Positions 61,638 through 64,000 of a stretch of DNA of 64,000 nucleotides are shown piece after piece. The translations under genes were made by a program, and so were the position numbers. The stretch covers positions 159,344 through 223,343 of the forward strand of contig NZ_FOXL01000008.1 of the NCBI RefSeq assembly GCF_900115705.1, given 5' to 3'. How positions within the stretch are numbered: the stretch's first letter is position 1; each line of letters opens with the position of its first letter. The notes beneath the pieces were generated by a model. The model was not told where the DNA came from, did not search any database, and saw only the letters and a list, made by a program, of their open reading frames with translations. This DNA comes from Frateuria terrea (lineage in GTDB: Bacteria > Pseudomonadota > Gammaproteobacteria > Xanthomonadales > Rhodanobacteraceae).

Positions 61638-63845
61638 ATGGTCACGACGAAGATCAGCCTCAAAGGGTATGCCTCGTACTCAGCCGAAGCGGTGACACCG
61701 ATAACGCTGCAGAAGCCAGTTGCCGTTCTGTATGGTCATAACGGCTCAGGTAAAACGAGCATCGCGCGACTCATTCGGGCACACGGAAAGGACATGCCCG
61801 CTGAAATGAAAGACTGCTCCGTATCAATAGACGGAATCGACCAGCCCGAGCTATTCATTTACGACGCCGATTATGTAGAAGAGAACTTTCATGCCAAAGA
61901 TGGCATGCGCGGAATTTTCACTCTGGGCGAAAAATCTGGAGAGGAAGTAAGGGAAATAGAAGCGCTGGAGAAACAAGTCGAACGCGATCGAGTTGCAGGC
62001 GCCATTCAGAAGGCCCTATTGCAAGCCCTGCTATCCGAAGCAGACGACTTACTCCAGCGGACGAAGGACGCGTGTTGGTCGGTCAAAGAACGCTTTGACC
62101 AAACAGCGCTCCGATTCTGTCTGGAAAAATATAAACTCCGAGGAGACAAGGCCAGACTATTTCAACATCTATTAGCCATCGCTTCGCAAGACGGCGATGT
62201 TGACCTAGACGCCCTGCTTAGGGAAGCAGATGAGCTGCTTGATAGCTCCGCTGGTAGAAAGGATGATATATCGCTACCCAATCTTGTTGCGCCCACCATT
62301 GAAGAAGACGCCTTATGGGCAGAAGAAATTGTGGGCTCGGAGGACAGTCGACTTTCACCCCTTATAAGCGCTCTACGGAATCAGAATTGGGTTGCGAGGG
62401 GCGTGACGTATCTCGATCAATCTCAACAAAAATGTCCCTTCTGCCAGCAGGGACTGCCGCATGACTTTGCAGCCGAGGTCGCCAATATCTTTGATAATTC
62501 TTACAACGAGCGAGTACGCAGGATCAATTTACTCGCCAGTCAATACAGAGACTCATTAAATACGCTCAGGCAAACGCTAGCAAGTCCTCCTTTCCAGGAT
62601 GAATACGTGACTAGTGACGCCGAATGCCAGCGCGCAATCAAAGATCTTGAGTTGGCGATGGCGAGGAACCTAGAAGCTATTAATTCCAAGCTTTCCGTTC
62701 CAGCGGAACAGGTCAAGCTGGAACAGACAAGCGGCTTGCTTCAAGTGTTGATGAGCCACTTGGGACGCTTGCAATCAGACATCACGACCTATAATGCTCG
62801 ATTGGAAAAACGAGATCAATCGAAAGAGCTCGTAATTAGCCGATTCTGGAAGAAAATGCGGTTCGACTACGATGCAGTTATCACGTCCTATATCACAGCC
62901 AAAGCCGAACTCGACACAAAAGCTGGCGCAATAGAGGTGCAACTTCAAGCCTTGCGAGATAGCTATATGGAGGCTCAAAGTAGACTACGTGAACTTCGGG
63001 CATCATCCAACACGATTGAAGCCGCAGTCGATGCAATCAATCTTAAGATCAAGCAACTAGGGGTTCAGGGGTTCCAGATAGAGAAGGACGAAGCAAATAA
63101 AGGGTACTATCGGATTTCCAGGGGAGAAAGAGGAAGGGCGAGCTATAAATCGTTGAGCGAGGGAGAAAAAACCCTAATCACGATGATCTATTTCTTAGAA
63201 TCGCTCAATGGCGCGGAGACCTCCGATGGCACCGTCCGAAAAGGAAACCGGGTCGTCGTGCTCGATGATCCAGTATCCAGCCTTTCCCATAACCACGTGT
63301 ATGACATTGCGTCCCTAGTTATGCGCGAGGTCATCGGACCTCGGCAATTTGCTCAGATCATTATTCTTACTCATAGCCTATTCTTTTATCACGAACTATT
63401 TAAGCTAATCAAGCCAGAAAAGGGGTTGTTGAAGCAATGCGAGTGCTTCAGGGTAGCTAAGCAACAACATTCTTCGATAACCCCAATGGAGTGGGATGAA
63501 ATAAAAAACGATTACCAGTCCTACTGGGTGGTCGTAAAGGAGTCACAACAAGCCACCAGGTATTCCGTGGCCCTGCCGATCGCCATGCGATACATCCTAG
63601 AGCATTATTTTGGGTTTGTCTCAAACCAACAGAGTCTGCGGGACAGCCTGCTAGCGCTCGAGAGTTCCGATACTGCATTCCAACCTTTCTATCGATTTAT
63701 AAATCGGCAGTCACATGGTGATCCGATCAATATCTCGGATCTCCCCAACCTAGACCCCGCCGTATACATCGCTAAGTTCAAGGAGGTCTTTGTCCGAACC
63801 GATCAGTTGAAGCATTATGAACATATGATGGACCTGGACGAGTAG
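61638..63845 (+). CDS. AAA_13 ATPase, RloC/PrrC-like anticodon nuclease candidate
   Basis: A 735-residue protein. Walker A is at about 33-40 (YGHNGSGKTSIARLI), a zinc-hook CPFC at 266-269 (KCPFCQQGLPHDF) between helical coiled-coil arms, the ABC signature at about 505 (SLSEGEKTLITM) and Walker B at about 538-550 (VVVLDDPVSSLSHNH). In the C-terminal part, Arg651-x3-Glu655 (MRYILEHYFGF) and His693 (NRQSHGDP) resemble the Arg-Glu-His catalytic set of PrrC and RloC, tRNA-cutting phage-defence nucleases; RloC also has a zinc hook. Spacing differs somewhat from PrrC, so the nuclease call is tentative. ATG 61638 has AGGGAAGG upstream. Visibly lower G+C than the surroundings suggests recent transfer. 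Confidence 0.75.
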   Translation: MVTTKISLKGYASYSAEAVTPITLQKPVAVLYGHNGSGKTSIARLIRAHGKDMPAEMKDCSVSIDGIDQPELFIYDADYVEENFHAKDGMRGIFTLGEKSGEEVREIEALEKQVERDRVAGAIQKALLQALLSEADDLLQRTKDACWSVKERFDQTALRFCLEKYKLRGDKARLFQHLLAIASQDGDVDLDALLREADELLDSSAGRKDDISLPNLVAPTIEEDALWAEEIVGSEDSRLSPLISALRNQNWVARGVTYLDQSQQKCPFCQQGLPHDFAAEVANIFDNSYNERVRRINLLASQYRDSLNTLRQTLASPPFQDEYVTSDAECQRAIKDLELAMARNLEAINSKLSVPAEQVKLEQTSGLLQVLMSHLGRLQSDITTYNARLEKRDQSKELVISRFWKKMRFDYDAVITSYITAKAELDTKAGAIEVQLQALRDSYMEAQSRLRELRASSNTIEAAVDAINLKIKQLGVQGFQIEKDEANKGYYRISRGERGRASYKSLSEGEKTLITMIYFLESLNGAETSDGTVRKGNRVVVLDDPVSSLSHNHVYDIASLVMREVIGPRQFAQIIILTHSLFFYHELFKLIKPEKGLLKQCECFRVAKQQHSSITPMEWDEIKNDYQSYWVVVKESQQATRYSVALPIAMRYILEHYFGFVSNQQSLRDSLLALESSDTAFQPFYRFINRQSHGDPINISDLPNLDPAVYIAKFKEVFVRTDQLKHYEHMMDLDE

Positions 63846-63905
63846 GGCGCCACGGAGTCGATAGGTTGTGCTGCGCCACCGCTTGGTGAAGCGCTCATTT
63901 GGTTG

Positions 63906-64000
63906 GCCCTGCCTCGCCCTGCCTCGCCCTGCCTCGCCCTGCCTCGCCCTGCCTCGCCCTGCCTCGCCCTGCCTCGCCCTGCCTCGCCCTGCCTCGCCCT
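63906..64000 (+). repeat. Perfect 10-bp tandem repeat array, cut by window end
   Basis: Nine uninterrupted copies of GCCTCGCCCT run from 63911 to the last base, preceded by a half copy (63906-63910). The array begins 60 bases after the ATPase stop and continues beyond the window, so its full length is unknown. The unit is not a multiple of three, so copy-number change would shift any frame crossing it. Confidence 0.97.

Noticed and set aside
54342..63845. Prophage
   Set aside because: Only recombinases are present; no capsid, tail, terminase or lysis genes were found.
63906..64000. CRISPR array at the window end
   Set aside because: The 10-bp unit has no spacers; it is a simple tandem repeat.

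Overview
The window is a chromosomal segment of a high-G+C gammaproteobacterium, most likely of the Xanthomonadales (Rhodanobacteraceae or Xanthomonadaceae). The reasons are the GTP-type PEP carboxykinase, the dense G+C-rich coding, and above all an O-antigen locus lying between etfA and metB, the known location of the hypervariable lps locus in Xanthomonas. The family-level assignment is inference.

1-20 kb is ordinary core chromosome: the 3' part of pckG, an ECF sigma/anti-sigma pair with a DUF4097 envelope protein, an orphan outer-membrane-type protein, a GAF-GAF-GGDEF-EAL c-di-GMP enzyme, hslO, mtgA, a GT2 transferase, a CBS protein, a TlcC-like transporter, a beta-lactamase-fold hydrolase, a TonB-like protein, gcvT/gcvH, an AlkB-like dioxygenase and an amidase. 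One gene here is unusual: the methionine repressor MetJ is fused in frame to a lysine/alanine-rich histone H1-like tail (15191-15724).

20-54 kb is energy metabolism interleaved with surface polysaccharide genes. ETF-ubiquinone oxidoreductase is separated from etfB/etfA by two large sugar-transfer genes. Between etfA and metB lies a mosaic O-antigen island, visibly A+T-richer from about 34 to 43 kb. It holds several glycosyltransferases, a methyltransferase, a flippase-like protein, two very large YfhO/GT-C-like membrane proteins, a three-gene UDP-N-acetyl-L-6-deoxyhexosamine pathway (L-QuiNAc or L-FucNAc type), a methyltransferase-coiled-coil-GT-GT protein, and the Wzm/Wzt exporter. Just past metB, rfbBACD makes dTDP-L-rhamnose. 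Together these suggest a rhamnose-containing O antigen exported by the ABC-transporter route and possibly end-capped by methylation.

54-64 kb is an accessory, probably conflict-related region. A TIR-TM-TPR protein is followed by two small proteins that share an almost identical C-terminal tail (GTST-x-PTIKNN) and by a SLOG-domain membrane protein. Two overlapping serine recombinase genes abut the SLOG gene. Beyond them is a lower-G+C AAA_13 ATPase with a Rad50-like zinc hook and an Arg-x3-Glu...His set resembling the RloC/PrrC anticodon nucleases. The window ends inside a perfect 10-bp tandem repeat. The TIR/twin-tail/SLOG cassette is the best candidate for an undescribed system; the MetJ-H1 fusion is the second.
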